Shown: one piece after another, positions 23,419-32,374 of the stretch | Position numbering within the stretch: the stretch's first letter is position 1 | How the letters are laid out: every line of letters begins with the position of its first letter | DNA from: UBA3537 sp038138145 | GTDB taxonomy: Bacteria; Bacteroidota; Bacteroidia; Flavobacteriales; Flavobacteriaceae | Assembly: GCA_038138145.1 (NCBI GenBank) | Contig: JAYQDD010000012.1 | Location: forward strand, 1 to 33,745 | Length of the DNA: 33,745 nt | Direction: 5' to 3' | Translations under genes and position numbers: made by a program | Notes under the pieces: generated by a model | Seen by the model: the letters and a program-made list of their open reading frames with translations, nothing else | What the model was told of the DNA's origin: nothing | The model's database searches: none

Positions 23419-25005
23419 TTGAAACTCTTATTCCTTATAACATCTTTTTTTCTATTTCAAGAACTAGTTTTTTGTCAAAATATCGACTCATTAATTAGTG
23501 TTCTTGAGCATAAAATGGAAAAGCAAAAAGTATTTGACAAGACAAAAGAGAATCAAATAAAAAGATTGTTAGATGACTATTTTAAAACCAATGTTCTTGA
23601 AGAAAAAATTAGAGTCAATGATGAACTTTTTAAGCTGTATCAATATTACAATTTTGATAACTCATTAAAATATATTGAAAAGAATATTGAACTTGCTAAT
23701 CAGCTAAACAATAAGATTTTGATTAATGATGCTATATTAAAAATGAGTATGGTTTTAGTAAATACAGGGCGCTACAAAGAATCAATTGATGCTTTGAGCG
23801 AAATAGACCGAAACTCACTTCAAAAACCATTATTCGAAAATTATTTTTATGCATTAAAAGAAGGTTACTCAGGATTGGCTTATAGTACTTCTGTAAAATC
23901 CAGGCAATTAAAATATAATCATCTTTATAACATATACAAGGACTCTCTTTTTTTAGAGTTAAAACCGAATTCAGATGAAGCACTGAGACTTAAAGAAAAA
24001 GAATCTAGAGACAGCCGTAATATTGACATGGCTTTTAAAATAAATAACAACAGACTTGAAAAAGTTAGCTTAGGGACTCGTTTATTTTCATTAATTACAT
24101 TTGAAAGATCTCTGCTCTATGAGATGACTGGAAATCAAATAAAACAAAAAGAATATTTAATTCTCTCCGCAATCTCTGACATTCAGGCTTCGGTAAAAGA
24201 CAATGCTTCTCTTGGAACTCTTGCGAAGATTCTTTTCAACGAAGGTGACATTGACCGAGCATACCGTTATATAAATTTTTCTTATGACGATGCCGAGTTT
24301 TTCAACTCCAATTTAAGATTTGTAAATATTGCCAATACGATGCCATTAATTACTAAAGCGTATGAAGATAAAAGCGCAAAACAAAAAAAGCAACTTCAAG
24401 TATTGGTCATATCAATTGGTTTGCTTTCAATTTTTTTAATTTTTGCAATTTTCTCTTTATACAAACAGGTTGTCAAGGTTTCAAAAGCTAGAAATGAATT
24501 AAAAATTCTTAATGAGGATTTAAAAAGTTTATACGATAAGCTATCAAAAGTAGATAAAATTAAAGAACATTATATAGGTTCTTTTTTAAATTTATATTCT
24601 GAATATATATCTAAACTAGATTCTTATAGAAAATTGGTCAGTAAGTATGTAAACAGCAATCAAATGAATGCCTTACTAAAATTATCAAAATCTAAACAGT
24701 TGATTGATGAGGAGTTAGAGATTTTTAATAAAAATTTTGACGAATCTTTTCTACATATTCATCCAAATTTTATTGAGTCAGTAAATAAATTGCTTAAACC
24801 CGAAAATCAATTATCCATACATAACTCATCTAAACTCAATACAGAACTGCGGATTTTGGCTCTAATAAAATTAGGAATTACACGAAGTTCAAATATTGCC
24901 AAAATATTAAGGTTTTCGGTAAATACAATTTATAATTATCGAGCTGCGATAAATAATCGTGCTTTGGATAAAGACACATTCGAGGATTCTTTAAAATATA
25001 TATAA
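23419..25005 (+). CDS. Membrane-anchored transcription regulator with TPR-like sensor, DUF6377-type
   Basis: A 528-residue protein. It has a signal peptide (MKLLFLITSFFLFQELVFCQ), then a helical TPR-like periplasmic region (about 30-320: ILKMSMVLVNTGRYKESIDAL, LAKILFNEGDIDRAYRYINF), one membrane helix (about 326-347, VLVISIGLLSIFLIFAIFSL), a cytoplasmic coiled coil (350-385), a DUF6377-like domain with YIGSFLNLYSEYI, and a LuxR-like helix-turn-helix (about 478-512: LIKLGITRSSNIAKILRFSVNTIYNYR). This architecture fits one-component regulators found beside SusCD loci that sense sugar in the periplasm and switch on the locus. The start is TTG at 23419, the only start giving the signal peptide. 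It is followed by a ~300-base control region and susC. The ligand is unknown. Confidence 0.87.
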   Translation: MKLLFLITSFFLFQELVFCQNIDSLISVLEHKMEKQKVFDKTKENQIKRLLDDYFKTNVLEEKIRVNDELFKLYQYYNFDNSLKYIEKNIELANQLNNKILINDAILKMSMVLVNTGRYKESIDALSEIDRNSLQKPLFENYFYALKEGYSGLAYSTSVKSRQLKYNHLYNIYKDSLFLELKPNSDEALRLKEKESRDSRNIDMAFKINNNRLEKVSLGTRLFSLITFERSLLYEMTGNQIKQKEYLILSAISDIQASVKDNASLGTLAKILFNEGDIDRAYRYINFSYDDAEFFNSNLRFVNIANTMPLITKAYEDKSAKQKKQLQVLVISIGLLSIFLIFAIFSLYKQVVKVSKARNELKILNEDLKSLYDKLSKVDKIKEHYIGSFLNLYSEYISKLDSYRKLVSKYVNSNQMNALLKLSKSKQLIDEELEIFNKNFDESFLHIHPNFIESVNKLLKPENQLSIHNSSKLNTELRILALIKLGITRSSNIAKILRFSVNTIYNYRAAINNRALDKDTFEDSLKYI

Positions 25006-25306
25006 CCTAATCATTGACTTTAGTTTATTTTCATTTTACTAAAAATACAGTTAAGGTTTTGACAATTTTCGATTTTGACATTTGTTTATAGCTCAATTTC
25101 TTAAAATTTTCTTAATTTTTTACCGATTTCCGTGACATTAATCCACTTTTAATTTATCCAATTAAAATTTTAAATTACTGATTAACAGTATCTTAGGTGT
25201 TTTTTTACAAATTCAAAATCCACTTTTTATTTATACGCCATTGATTTAAGATAAATACCAAACTATATTGCAACGCAAACGAAATAGTAATCTTAAATAT
25301 TTTAAT
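25006..25306 (+). promoter_or_regulatory. Control region upstream of the SusC gene
   Basis: About 300 bases without a gene, very AT-rich. It contains a direct repeat TTTTGACA at 25057-25064 and 25073-25080 (16 bases apart), a near-perfect repeat TCCACTTTT(A/T)ATTTAT at 25142-25157 and 25219-25234 (77 bases apart, 15 of 16 identical), and a 12-base palindrome TTAAAATTTTAA at 25162-25173. A possible promoter is ATTG (25240-25243), 20 bases, TATATTG (25264-25270), about 37 bases before the ATG; it is imperfect at both boxes. The repeats are candidate sites for the neighbouring regulator, which is inference. I see no terminator for the regulator gene. Confidence 0.55.
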
Positions 25307-28300
25307 ATGAAACTAACCAAGCAGTTATTTTTTACCATTTCTATGATGTTGTTAAGTTACACAGCATTTGGTCAGAATGGTCTTACTGGTCAGGTCATTG
25401 ACAACAATAACATGCCATTACCAGGTGTCTCTGTGGTGATAAAAGGAACTACCGCAGGAACTATTACTGATTTTGATGGAAACTACAATTTAAATACTGA
25501 GCTTTCAGATTCTACATTATTGGTGTTTAGCTATGTTGGCTTCAAAACTCAAGAAATTGTTGTCGATGGTCAATCCGTAATAAATGTTCTAATGGAGGAA
25601 GACACAAGCCTACTCGACGAAGTGGTTGTCGTTGGATATGGCACACAGAAGAAAAGTGTTATTACAGGTGCGATTTCTGGGGTAAAACAAACAGAATTAG
25701 AAGATTTACCAATCACCAGAGTCGAGCAAACACTACAAGGGCGTGTTTCTGGAGTTACAATTGCTGCAACTTCTGGACAACCTGGTTCTAATTCTACAGT
25801 CAGAGTTAGAGGAATCACTACATTAGGATTTAACGAACCGCTATGGGTTGTAGACGGAGTTGTTGTAGATTCAGGTGGTATTGGCTTTTTAAATCAATCT
25901 GATATTGAATCTGTTGAAGTACTTAAGGATGCTGCATCCCAAGCAATATACGGTGCTCGAGCCGCTGCAGGTGTAATCCTTATTACTACCAAAAAAGGTA
26001 AATCTGGAAAGCTAAGTGTAAATGTAAACAGCTATACAGGTGTATCATCTGCATCTCGACAATTAGACCTTTTAAATGCCAGAGAATATGCTACTCTATT
26101 AAATGAAAAATATGTTAATGGAGGAGGAACTATTCAAATTACAGATCCATCATCTCTCGGAGAAGGTACAGACTGGCAATCCGTAATTTTTAACAATAGC
26201 GCCATGCGTTCTCAGCACGAGTTGAGTCTTAGTGGGGGTAACGATGTGTCCAAGTTTTATGCATCTTTTGGATATAACAAACAAGAGGGGATCGTTATGA
26301 GCGATATTTCTAATTATACTAGAAAAAATATTCGATTAAATTCAACACACGAAATTTCAGATAAATTACGTTTTGGACAAACTTTAGGATATTCTAATGA
26401 GAAAAATGTTGGTATTGGAAACACAAACAGTGAGTTTGGTGGCCCATTATCTTCTGCCATCAATTTGGACCCAACAACTCCAATTGTAGAAACAGATCCT
26501 GTATTTGCAGGCCAAGCTCCATACACCAATGAAGGAATTTGGAGAGATAACAACGGAAACCCTTATGGTATTTCTAATTTTGTTGCACAGGAAATGTCAA
26601 ATCCATTGGCCTATCAAAAGACCCGTTTAGGCAACTATGGTTGGTCTGATAATTTTGTGGGGAATACTTTTGTAGAGTATGAACCAATTGAGGGGCTTAA
26701 ATTAAGAAGTACGGTTGGGGCAAAACTTGCCTACTGGGGATACAAAAGTTTTACTCCTGTTTCTTATTTGAATGCTGCTACAATTGTAAATCAAAACAAT
26801 ATATCGCGTGGAACGAACAGAGGATTGGGGTGGAATTTAGAAAACACAATTTCGTATTCTAAAAAAATCAAAGACCACAATTTTAGTGTTCTTTTAGGGC
26901 AAGGTGTATATGCTGATAATATTACTTTTGGAGAGAGTGTAACTTATTATGATATTCCAGTAGATAACTATTCCGATGCATCATTCAATTTTTCAGTCCC
27001 TCAAGAACAAATTAATGCTTCTTCATATGAAGGTGTAGAACACAGAGTAACCTCATTGTTTTCGAGATTAACGTATGATTTTGATGAAAAATATTTGCTT
27101 ACAGCAATTTTTAGAAGAGATGGTTCTTCCCGATTCGGTTCAAATAATAAATTTGGATTTTTCCCATCATTCTCTGCTGGATGGGTTCCATCTAGAGAAG
27201 AATTTTGGAACGATAATGATGTCGTAAATCAACTTAAAATAAGAGGTGGTTTTGGTGTAACAGGAAGTGATAATATTGGAGATTTTCAATACTTGTCGAC
27301 AATTGGTGGAGGACGAAACTACACCATTGGCAACCCTGGTTCAATAGTTATTGGGAATAGCCCTAATGCACCATCTAATCCAGATTTAAAATGGGAGGAA
27401 ACAAGCCAGTTAAATATTGGATTTGACACACGTTTGTTCAATGACATTTCATTATCATTCGATTGGTACAAAAAAACTACTACAGGAATATTACAAAATA
27501 TAGCAATTCCAGGTTATGTTGGTACTATAGGAGATCCTGTTGGCAATGTCGCTGATATGGACAACATTGGTTATGACATCGAGTTGGGCTACAACAAAAG
27601 TTTTGGAGAATTCGATCTTTCCTTTAATGGAAACGTTTCTTATGTAGAAAATGAGGTTACTCATTTAGGAAATGGAGTAGATTTTCTTTCTGGAGGAGCA
27701 TCTATTCAATCGACGAACTTTCCAATAACAAGAACTCAAGTTGGCCAGCCCGTGAATTCCTTTTATGGGTTCAAAACCAATGGAATTTTTCAGAACCAAG
27801 CAGAAATTGACAATTATGTTAGTTCAAATGGAACCATTATTCAACCAAATGCGCAACCAGGAGATTTCAAGTGGGTTGATATGGACGATGATGGTGATAT
27901 TGACTCTGATGATAGAGGATTCTTAGGAAGTTCGCTACCAAAATTCACTTTTGGTTTTTCACTGAATTTAGACTACAAAAACTTCGATTTTTTCATGTTT
28001 TGTCAAGGCGCCTCAGGGAACAAGATTTTTCAAGGGTTAAGACGATTAGACATTGTTAATGCAAATTACCAAACAGCAGCCTTGGGGAGATGGGTAGGTG
28101 AGGGAACCTCAAATACTCATCCAAGACTGACAACCAATGACACAAACAACAACTTTTCTAATCCATCAGATTTCTATTTGGAAGATGGTGATTACTTGCG
28201 ACTAAAAACTATTCAAATTGGTTATAGTCTACCAGAAAGTGTTTTGGACAAATTAGGAATTGATAAATTGAGGATTTATTACACCGCAGAAAACCTCTTA

Positions 28301-28417
28301 ACTTTCACTAAATACAGTGGATATGACCCTGAAATTGGAGGTGGAATTTTTGGTATCGATCGTGGGTATTATCCACAAGCTGTTACCAATCAACTTGGAA
28401 TTAATTTACAGTTTTAA
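25307..28417 (+). CDS. susC: SusC/RagA-type TonB-linked outer-membrane transporter
   Basis: A 1036-residue importer of oligosaccharides across the outer membrane, powered by TonB. It has a signal peptide (cleavage near AFGQ, residue 23), then a carboxypeptidase-regulatory-like domain (LTGQVIDNNNMPLPGVSVVI, about 25-110), the TonB-box region DEVVVVGYGTQKKSVITGAI, a plug domain (ITRVEQTLQGRVSGVTI, RVRGITTLGFNEPLWVVDG, VEVLKDAASQAIYGARAAAG) and a long 22-strand-type barrel ending in GINLQF. ATG at 25307 gives MKLTKQLFFT; a longer frame from a TTG at 25268 lacks signal-peptide logic. susD follows after 10 bases, so the SusCD complex is made from one transcript. Substrate specificity is not visible; the locus context suggests a beta-glucan. 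Confidence 0.95.
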   Translation: MKLTKQLFFTISMMLLSYTAFGQNGLTGQVIDNNNMPLPGVSVVIKGTTAGTITDFDGNYNLNTELSDSTLLVFSYVGFKTQEIVVDGQSVINVLMEEDTSLLDEVVVVGYGTQKKSVITGAISGVKQTELEDLPITRVEQTLQGRVSGVTIAATSGQPGSNSTVRVRGITTLGFNEPLWVVDGVVVDSGGIGFLNQSDIESVEVLKDAASQAIYGARAAAGVILITTKKGKSGKLSVNVNSYTGVSSASRQLDLLNAREYATLLNEKYVNGGGTIQITDPSSLGEGTDWQSVIFNNSAMRSQHELSLSGGNDVSKFYASFGYNKQEGIVMSDISNYTRKNIRLNSTHEISDKLRFGQTLGYSNEKNVGIGNTNSEFGGPLSSAINLDPTTPIVETDPVFAGQAPYTNEGIWRDNNGNPYGISNFVAQEMSNPLAYQKTRLGNYGWSDNFVGNTFVEYEPIEGLKLRSTVGAKLAYWGYKSFTPVSYLNAATIVNQNNISRGTNRGLGWNLENTISYSKKIKDHNFSVLLGQGVYADNITFGESVTYYDIPVDNYSDASFNFSVPQEQINASSYEGVEHRVTSLFSRLTYDFDEKYLLTAIFRRDGSSRFGSNNKFGFFPSFSAGWVPSREEFWNDNDVVNQLKIRGGFGVTGSDNIGDFQYLSTIGGGRNYTIGNPGSIVIGNSPNAPSNPDLKWEETSQLNIGFDTRLFNDISLSFDWYKKTTTGILQNIAIPGYVGTIGDPVGNVADMDNIGYDIELGYNKSFGEFDLSFNGNVSYVENEVTHLGNGVDFLSGGASIQSTNFPITRTQVGQPVNSFYGFKTNGIFQNQAEIDNYVSSNGTIIQPNAQPGDFKWVDMDDDGDIDSDDRGFLGSSLPKFTFGFSLNLDYKNFDFFMFCQGASGNKIFQGLRRLDIVNANYQTAALGRWVGEGTSNTHPRLTTNDTNNNFSNPSDFYLEDGDYLRLKTIQIGYSLPESVLDKLGIDKLRIYYTAENLLTFTKYSGYDPEIGGGIFGIDRGYYPQAVTNQLGINLQF

Positions 28418-28427
28418 AAATAATATT

Positions 28428-29945
28428 ATGAAGTTAAAAACATTTAAAAAAGTATTGATGTACATCCCGGTAGTATTAATCACAATGGCATGTGACAAAG
28501 AATACTTGGAAGTAGATCCTAAAGGAACTTTTCTTGAAGATAATTACTACAACAATGAAAGTGAAGCATATTCTGGATTAGTTGCAGTTTACGATATCTT
28601 AAGAAAACAATCAGGAGGTTTTGAAAATATGATTTCATTACTAAATTCTGGTTCGGACGATCATTATACAGGTGGTGGAAGTTCATCAGATGGAAGCCAA
28701 CTGCAGGTATTTTCTAATTACACTATAAGCGAATCAACCATTGCGCCAAGCTATTGGAATGATTATTATCAAGGTATTTTTAGAGCCAATGTTTTATTGT
28801 CGAAGTTACCGCAAATAAATATGCCAGAGAATACCAAAGCAAGATTTGCAGCTGAAGCAAAGTCACTCAGAGCTTTATATTACTTTGAATTGGTACGTTT
28901 ATTTGGAAACATTCCATTAATAACGGGTCCAATCAGTATTGATGATTATTATACTATCACACAAGCGGACCCAAATGACGTATATAATCAAATAGAAACT
29001 GATTTGACTCAAGCTATCCCAGCCCTTCCTGCAACCCTTGCAGAATTGGATATGGCCAGCGAGGCAGGAAGACTTAGTCAAGGGGCAGTAAAAGCACTTT
29101 TGGGTAAAGTTTATTTATATCGAAATAAAAACTCAGAAGCAGCCAGTATACTTTCAGAAGTGAATGGTACACCTGGTGCGACTAGTCCTTACGGTTATGC
29201 CTTATTGAATGATTTCTCAGATTTATGGGGTGCGGATATTGATTTCAATCCTGAAGCAATCATCGAAGTATCTCATTCAAACCTTAGTAACTCAGGATGG
29301 GGTAATTGGGGCTCAGATTCAGACGAAGGAAATAGTCTAAATGTGATGAGTGGACCTCGAGGATATGTTAGGTTAAGCCCTAATGCACCAAGTTATGCAT
29401 CTGGTTGGGGTTTCAATATCATTACTCAAAATTTATATGATGTAATGGTTGGCGACCCAAGATTTGATTCAACCATTGAAGATTTGCAAGCGTATGCCGA
29501 TGCTGGAGAAGTGGAATTTGAACAAAGCTACCAACACACAGGCTACTATTTGAAAAAGTTTATGCCATTAACAAGTGATGTAACAACAGGAGGAGGAGAG
29601 CCAGTTTTGAATTACAGACAAAATACATATATCATTCGCTTGGCAGACACTTATTTGATGGAAGCTGAAGCTCTTGGAGGTACTGGAACACGTGCACAAG
29701 CTTTATTAGATGCTGTGAGAGCGAGAGTAGGACTGCCTTCAGTTCCAGTTTCTTTACAAGCGATTATGCAAGAACGTCGCTTAGAATTAGCTGGTGAAGG
29801 TCACCGATGGTATGATTTGGTTAGAACAGGGAATGCTGCTTCGGCATTAGCATTTAAAGGATTTACGCCTAATAAAAATGAAATTTTACCGATTCCTCTT
29901 CCAGAACTAGAAAATACAGCATTAGTTCAAAACCCTAATTATTAA
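28428..29945 (+). CDS. susD: SusD/RagB-type surface glycan-binding lipoprotein
   Basis: A 505-residue lipoprotein (lipobox ITMAC, Cys22) that forms the lid on the SusC barrel and captures glycan at the cell surface. Family marks: YLEVDPKGTFLEDNYYNNESEAYSGL at the start, RAEAKSLRALYYF-like helix (FAAEAKSLRALYYFELVRLF), QGAVKALLGKVYLYRNK, RLADTYLMEAEALGG and the C-terminal QERRLELAGEGHRWYDLVRTG, with the end at LVQNPNY. The ATG at 28428 starts MKLKTFKKVLMYIPVV; the longer open frame upstream lies inside susC. Start context AATATTATGAA is shared with the next gene. Binding residues cannot be read without a structure. Confidence 0.95.
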   Translation: MKLKTFKKVLMYIPVVLITMACDKEYLEVDPKGTFLEDNYYNNESEAYSGLVAVYDILRKQSGGFENMISLLNSGSDDHYTGGGSSSDGSQLQVFSNYTISESTIAPSYWNDYYQGIFRANVLLSKLPQINMPENTKARFAAEAKSLRALYYFELVRLFGNIPLITGPISIDDYYTITQADPNDVYNQIETDLTQAIPALPATLAELDMASEAGRLSQGAVKALLGKVYLYRNKNSEAASILSEVNGTPGATSPYGYALLNDFSDLWGADIDFNPEAIIEVSHSNLSNSGWGNWGSDSDEGNSLNVMSGPRGYVRLSPNAPSYASGWGFNIITQNLYDVMVGDPRFDSTIEDLQAYADAGEVEFEQSYQHTGYYLKKFMPLTSDVTTGGGEPVLNYRQNTYIIRLADTYLMEAEALGGTGTRAQALLDAVRARVGLPSVPVSLQAIMQERRLELAGEGHRWYDLVRTGNAASALAFKGFTPNKNEILPIPLPELENTALVQNPNY

Positions 29946-29962
29946 TTATAAAAAGTAATATT

Positions 29963-30835
29963 ATGAAATTAAATAGAACAAAAAACAGTGCTTTTGAGGT
30001 TTTGTATGTACTACTCACGGCCTTAATCGTAATTTCATGTCAGCCTGATGAATTTCAAGATGCAAATGGGCTTAGTGCTTCTGAAATGGATGCTAGTTTT
30101 ACTATTACTCCAGTTGATGGGGTAAACAATACATATTTGTTTACAGCAAACAGCACTTATTTAACATCACAATGGGATGTTGCCGATGATACTGGATTTA
30201 ATATTGGAGGTGCTACAAAAGAAGTATTCTTCCCAGATGCTGGCGTTTATACTATAAAACACAGAGTTACAGGAATTGGCGGAGCGTCATTAATTGCAGA
30301 ACAAGAGCTTGTCGTTGAAACATCTGACCCTTTAGCTGGAAATATTGTCAGAGGAGGAAAGTTTGATACTGCTGATGATATTTCTGAATGGACAGTACTT
30401 AATATTAGCGCTTCTGGAACTGAATGGACTTTTGCTGATGGTAAAGCAAAAGTTGCTGGTGGTGGCTGGAACCAAAAAGGAATTTATCAAACGGTTGACG
30501 TTATAGAAGGTGTAACTTATAAAGTCGACATGTTGGTGAGTTCAACTACAGGTGTTCAAAATACTTGGTTTGAAGTATTTGCATCTTCTACAACCCCTGT
30601 AGACGGCTCTGATTATTCTGCTGGTGGAGCGATAGCAAAATTTAGCACATGGGGTGGTTGTGCCACTGAAGCATTCAGCGGATATCTTTCTGTAGTAGGT
30701 TGTGATTTTCCAGGCGAACAAGGTGTTTTTGTTGCACAATCTACAGAAACTATTTATTTGGTAATCAAGTGCGGTGGCGAAGATTTATTGGACGGCGTTT
30801 CTGTCGACAATATTGAAATGAGAGCTACTAATTAA
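29963..30835 (+). CDS. PKD-domain surface lipoprotein, probable glycan-binding protein (SusE/SGBP-like position)
   Basis: A 290-residue lipoprotein (lipobox IVISC, Cys26). Residues 42-118 form a PKD-like beta-sandwich (ASFTITPVDGVNNTYLFTAN, VFFPDAGVYTIKHRVTG). Residues 125-288 look like a carbohydrate-binding jelly roll (NIVRGGKFDTADDISEWTV, GWNQKGIYQTVDVIEGVTYK, VSVDNIEM) of the CBM4/9-like type. It lies 17 bases behind susD, where surface glycan-binding proteins are usually encoded, so it probably helps collect glycan outside the cell. PKD proteins in the same place occur in laminarin loci of marine flavobacteria. No catalytic residues are visible. Family-level call; the ligand is inferred. 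Confidence 0.78.
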   Translation: MKLNRTKNSAFEVLYVLLTALIVISCQPDEFQDANGLSASEMDASFTITPVDGVNNTYLFTANSTYLTSQWDVADDTGFNIGGATKEVFFPDAGVYTIKHRVTGIGGASLIAEQELVVETSDPLAGNIVRGGKFDTADDISEWTVLNISASGTEWTFADGKAKVAGGGWNQKGIYQTVDVIEGVTYKVDMLVSSTTGVQNTWFEVFASSTTPVDGSDYSAGGAIAKFSTWGGCATEAFSGYLSVVGCDFPGEQGVFVAQSTETIYLVIKCGGEDLLDGVSVDNIEMRATN

Positions 30836-30869
30836 AAAAAGAATTTTTTTGAATTGGTTTATTTGTTTG

Positions 30870-30901
30870 TGGGCCCATTTCCAAGAGATTAAATGGGCCC
30901 A
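30870..30901 (+). other. Stable hairpin between the PKD and GH30 genes
   Basis: Perfect 11-bp inverted repeat TGGGCCCATTT (30870-30880) / AAATGGGCCCA (30891-30901) with a 10-base loop. Each arm itself holds the palindrome TGGGCCCA. No T-run follows, so it is not a classical terminator; it may protect the upstream mRNA end or attenuate expression of the GH30 genes. It lies 34 bases after one stop and 34 bases before the next start. Confidence 0.65.
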
Positions 30902-30934
30902 TAGCTATGGAAACAGACCATTTAAATTTATATT

Positions 30935-32362
30935 TTGAGGAATAAATTTGTACAAATATTATTGAGCACGATATTATTTCATTGCTCATCAGGAAATGAC
31001 AACTCGAATAATAGTTATATACCAACAAACCCAACAATTGATTACAGCAATGTTGATTTGTACTTAACCAATGCAGATCGAACACAATTATTTGATTTAC
31101 AATCGGATAAAGTCCCTCTTTTTTTGGGAAATCAAAACTTTTCTATTACGGTAAATCCAGAAATTAAATTTCAAGAAATGGATGGTTTTGGTTTTACATT
31201 GACAGGAGGGAGTGCCCTACACATAAACAATATGTCACCTTCTCAAAGAGCAGAGTTGTTAAATGAGCTTTTTAATCCAGATAATATGGGAATTAGTTAT
31301 TTAAGAGTTAGTATTGGAGCTTCTGATCTTGACGCCACACCATTTTCATACAATGATATGCCTAGTGGGCAGACAGATATTAATTTAGATAATTTCTCTA
31401 TTGCTAATGATGAGCAAAATTTAATCCCTGTATTGAATGAAATTCTTAACATAAACCCAAACATTAAAATAATGGGCTCACCATGGTCTGCACCATCATG
31501 GATGAAAACCAACAATAATTCTATTGGAGGGAGTTTAAAACAAGAATATTTTGAAGTTTATGCCAATTATTTTGTAAACTATATTCAAGCATATGCCGAC
31601 CAAGGCATTCCCATTAGTGCCATAACAGTTCAAAACGAGCCTTTGCATGACGGGAACAATCCTAGTATGTATATGGAATCATTGGATCAATTAAATTTTA
31701 TTAAAAATCACTTAGGTCCAGCATTTGAAATGGCCAATATTCAAACCAAAATTATTATTTGGGACCACAATGCAGACAATATAATTTATGCTAAAAGTAT
31801 TTTAGATGATCCTGTTGCTAATGCGTATGTAGACGGTTCTGCATTTCATCTTTATAATGGGTCTATTAATAATCTTTCTTCTTTACACAATGCCCACCCC
31901 AACAAAAATTTATATTTCACAGAACAATGGGTTGGTGTCAATAGTGAATTTGACGACAATTTGCGTTGGCACATGAAAGAGTTGATTATTGGTGCGACAA
32001 GAAATTGGTGTAAAACGATCTTAGAATGGAATTTAGCCTCTAACTCCAGCCTTCAACCCCACACCGATGGAGGATGTACAGAATGCTTGGGAGGACTAAC
32101 CATTGATGGTAATAATGTTCAGAGGAATGTTGGGTATTATGTCATTGCTCACGCTTCAAAATTCGTTAAGCCAGGTTCCAAAAGAATTCAATCCAATTAC
32201 TCTTCTGATTTACCCAATGTTGCATTTGAAACTCCAGAGGGTAATATTGTTGTAATTGTACTTAATAATTCCAATATAGATATATCTTTTAACATAGAGA
32301 CACCTGGAGAGTCTGTTACGACATCACTAAAATCAGGCGCTGTTGGCACATATGTCTGGTAA
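30935..32362 (+). CDS. GH30 glycoside hydrolase lipoprotein (beta-1,6-glucanase-like)
   Basis: A 475-residue GH30 enzyme. The (beta/alpha)8 core shows FQEMDGFGFTLTGGSALHINN, LRVSIGASDL, SPWSAPSWMKTNN, the acid/base Glu235 in ITVQNEPLHDG and the nucleophile Glu330 in LYFTEQWVG, then LEWNLASNSS, a C-rich GGCTECLGGLTI loop and the terminal beta-sandwich (NVAFETPEGNIVVIVLNN). The style is close to GH30_3-like beta-1,6-glucanases, which cut beta-1,6-glucan or release beta-1,6 branches of laminarin. A lipoprotein signal is visible (ILFHC, Cys17), so it is probably surface or periplasmic. The start is TTG at 30935, needed for the signal peptide; no in-frame ATG precedes the mature region. The second GH30 gene follows after 12 bases. 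Confidence 0.9.
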   Translation: MRNKFVQILLSTILFHCSSGNDNSNNSYIPTNPTIDYSNVDLYLTNADRTQLFDLQSDKVPLFLGNQNFSITVNPEIKFQEMDGFGFTLTGGSALHINNMSPSQRAELLNELFNPDNMGISYLRVSIGASDLDATPFSYNDMPSGQTDINLDNFSIANDEQNLIPVLNEILNINPNIKIMGSPWSAPSWMKTNNNSIGGSLKQEYFEVYANYFVNYIQAYADQGIPISAITVQNEPLHDGNNPSMYMESLDQLNFIKNHLGPAFEMANIQTKIIIWDHNADNIIYAKSILDDPVANAYVDGSAFHLYNGSINNLSSLHNAHPNKNLYFTEQWVGVNSEFDDNLRWHMKELIIGATRNWCKTILEWNLASNSSLQPHTDGGCTECLGGLTIDGNNVQRNVGYYVIAHASKFVKPGSKRIQSNYSSDLPNVAFETPEGNIVVIVLNNSNIDISFNIETPGESVTTSLKSGAVGTYVW

Positions 32363-32374
32363 ATAATAAAAAAT

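Noticed and set aside
28317..28427. N-terminal extension of SusD inside susC
   Set aside because: The lipoprotein signal begins at ATG 28428; the upstream part is only the other frame of the susC end.
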